Positions 7,297 through 8,714 of a stretch of DNA of 8,714 nucleotides are shown one piece after another. A program made the translations under genes and the position numbers. The first letter of the stretch is position 1, and every line of letters begins with the position of its first letter. The stretch spans positions 1-8,714 of the forward strand of contig URFB01000043.1 in NCBI GenBank assembly GCA_900547045.1, written 5' to 3'. This stretch comes from an uncultured Mollicutes bacterium (GTDB taxonomy: Bacteria > Bacillota_I > Bacilli_A > Acholeplasmatales > Anaeroplasmataceae). The notes under the pieces were generated by a model. It searched no databases, was not told where the DNA came from, and saw nothing but the letters and a program-made list of their open reading frames with translations.

Positions 7297-8714
7297 CTAA
7301 ATCATATACTCGACGATTTGTTCTTGAGTTAAATCCTTACTACGAGTGAATTCCTTAGTAATTTCACCATTTTTCATAATTAAAATACGGTCTGACATAC
7401 CAATTAGCTCTGGTAATTCCTCAGAAATCATAATAATTGATTTACCCTCTTGCTTCATCTTATAAAGTAGCTGATAAATAAATTGCTTAACACCGATATC
7501 AACTCCACGAGTTGGACAGTCAAGAATTAGAATTTCAGAATCATTAGCAATCCATTTAGCTAAGGATACCTTTTGCTTATTACCACCAGATAGCTTACTT
7601 ACTAAATCCTGAGGTGAATTGCACTTAATTTGAAGAGCCTTAACCTCTTTGTTAACTAGCTTCTTCTCATCTGATTTTGTAACTAAGAAATTAAGCTTAG
7701 CTATATTATTAATAGATGCGATTGCAATGTTATCGAAAATTGAGGTTTTAAGAGAAAGGGCCTCAACATCACGGTTCTTAGATAGATAACCAATTCTTTG
7801 GCTCATTGCAAATGACTCGCTCTTAACTAGCTTATCAAGATTTTCTCCCGTATAAACATAGCCACCCTCAATTTTAATATTTCCAAATAAAGCCTTACCA
7901 AGAGTATGCATACCACACTCAGAAAGACCACCAATACCTAGAATTTCACCCTTGTGAAGTTCTAGATTAACATGGTGTAATTGGTTTCCTTCAATACCAT
8001 CGACCATCTTAAGTACAACCTGATCAGAATATGATCCATCATAATCAGAACGGTAGTAATCACCCTTAAGCTCACGACCAATCATATACTTCTTGATTGC
8101 TTCGGCATCAAATTCACCCTTAGCCTTATCAAGGTTAGCCACAATATTACCATCACGAAGAACGGTTAAGGTATCGCATTTATCCATAAGCTCATCAAGG
8201 TCATGGGAAATAAATAATACTGATTTACCTTCATTCTTTAGATCATTCATCTTCTTATATAATAAGTTACGTCCTGTTTCAGATAGGGCAGTTGTTGTTT
8301 CATCAACAATGAAAATTTCAGGATTCTTATTTAAGCATTTAGCAATCTCAATTAGCTTTCTTGCTTGCATATCATATGCGGCAGTAATTACTCCTGGTTG
8401 AATATCATTAACACCAATCTTAGATAGAGCATATCCTGCATGCTTACGAAGCTTCTTACCATTTACAAATAATCCGAAAATAGCAGTTAGCCAGAAATTC
8501 TTAAATTTTCTTAGGCCTGCACTTTCATGAGGCTTTTTTAAATCATGAATTGCATTTAGATAATGGTTCCTTAAATAAGAAACATCATTTTTTAGCCAAT
8601 CAAGCTTTAAATATACTAGATTATATAATTTTTTAATTTCTTTCTTGTAGGCACTCTTTGTTTCCTTGATGTCATTTTCTTTTCTTCTTTCTAAAATGAC
8701 TGGATCAAGCTTTT
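7297..8714 (-). CDS. Tandem-domain sugar ABC transporter ATPase (CUT2/MglA-RbsA type), C-terminal 471 residues
   Basis: The frame is open from 8714 to the TAG at 7297-7299, so the gene enters from beyond the window; the ATG at 8370 is internal. Residues are counted from the first complete codon. Residues 1 to about 66 are a charged helical insertion, and 70-103 (FGLFVNGKKLRKHAGYALSKIGV) match the helix before the first signature. At the signature position LSVxQ there is YDMQA (113-117). Walker B IFIVDE (Glu138) and the H-loop His170 are intact. The second nucleotide-binding domain starts near residue 230: a degenerate Walker A (GIGGLSECGMHTL, 259-271), intact LSGGN at 374-378, Walker B LILDCPTRGVD with Cys399 instead of Glu, and Glu431 instead of the H-loop His. 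Two ATPase domains in one chain, the TRGVDIG block and the following RbsC-type permeases place it in the monosaccharide importer family. It energises the two permeases encoded next. The first Walker A lies outside the window. Confidence 0.85.
   Translation of the reverse strand, partial: KLDPVILERRKENDIKETKSAYKKEIKKLYNLVYLKLDWLKNDVSYLRNHYLNAIHDLKKPHESAGLRKFKNFWLTAIFGLFVNGKKLRKHAGYALSKIGVNDIQPGVITAAYDMQARKLIEIAKCLNKNPEIFIVDETTTALSETGRNLLYKKMNDLKNEGKSVLFISHDLDELMDKCDTLTVLRDGNIVANLDKAKGEFDAEAIKKYMIGRELKGDYYRSDYDGSYSDQVVLKMVDGIEGNQLHHVNLELHKGEILGIGGLSECGMHTLGKALFGNIKIEGGYVYTGENLDKLVKSESFAMSQRIGYLSKNRDVEALSLKTSIFDNIAIASINNIAKLNFLVTKSDEKKLVNKEVKALQIKCNSPQDLVSKLSGGNKQKVSLAKWIANDSEILILDCPTRGVDIGVKQFIYQLLYKMKQEGKSIIMISEELPELIGMSDRILIMKNGEITKEFTRSKDLTQEQIVEYMI

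Noticed and set aside
8368..8370. ATG at 8370 as the start of the ATPase gene
   Set aside because: The frame stays open for 114 more codons to the window edge, and the upstream translation contains the helix and signature region of the first ATPase domain. There is no ribosome binding site before this ATG. It is an internal Met.
1..8714. Mollicute-type genetic code with TGA read as Trp
   Set aside because: No gene uses TGA as a stop, which raised the question, but all eight frames are full length with TGG as the Trp codon and none needs TGA read-through. Seven stops are too few to make the absence of TGA meaningful.
1..8714. CRISPR arrays, insertion sequences, tRNA or rRNA genes
   Set aside because: No direct-repeat arrays, transposase reading frames, terminal inverted repeats or cloverleaf-like segments were seen; coding sequence fills almost all of the window.

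Overview
The window is an AT-rich, compact, entirely minus-strand gene cluster from a low-GC Gram-positive-type bacterium (Bacillota or a relative). The evidence is two lipoproteins with classical lipoboxes, strong AGGAGG-type ribosome binding sites, an A/T-biased codon choice, and stop codons that are all TAA or TAG (seven gene ends visible). TGG encodes Trp and no frame depends on TGA being read as Trp, so the standard bacterial code fits. An uncultured gut-type Erysipelotrichia/RF39/Acholeplasma-like lineage is my guess; the sequence alone does not settle it.

In transcription order (high to low coordinates) the cluster encodes: the 3' part of a tandem-domain sugar ABC ATPase (8714 to 7297, running off the window edge); two RbsC-type permeases (7284-5815 and 5815-4694); a substrate-binding lipoprotein (4707-3271); an esterase-D-type alpha/beta hydrolase (3271-2534); a second lipoprotein of unknown function (2514-985); an SDR oxidoreductase of the D-mannonate oxidoreductase/fructuronate reductase type (925-80); and the first 22 codons of uxuA, mannonate dehydratase (66 to 1, cut by the window). 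Junctions are tight: 12 nt, TAATG, a 14-nt overlap, TAATG, 19 nt, 59 nt with a hairpin, and 13 nt. This suggests one operon whose promoter lies upstream of 8714.

The likely logic is uptake and breakdown of a hexuronate-containing compound. A CUT2-like ABC importer captures and imports the ligand, the cytoplasmic esterase removes an ester group, and the SDR plus UxuA carry fructuronate to mannonate and then to 2-keto-3-deoxygluconate. The substrate is inferred from gene neighbourhood only.

The unusual part is the transporter. Permease 1 carries a charged, helical N-terminal extension of about 170 residues. The ATPase carries a charged, helical insertion of at least about 65 residues ahead of its first signature motif. 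The ATPase motifs visible here predict one canonical and one strongly degenerate ATP site (signature YDMQA, Walker B LDCP, no lysine-bearing Walker A, no H-loop histidine). The binding lipoprotein appears to have its recognisable type-1 N-lobe at the C-terminal end. Together these suggest a divergent branch of CUT2-type importers.
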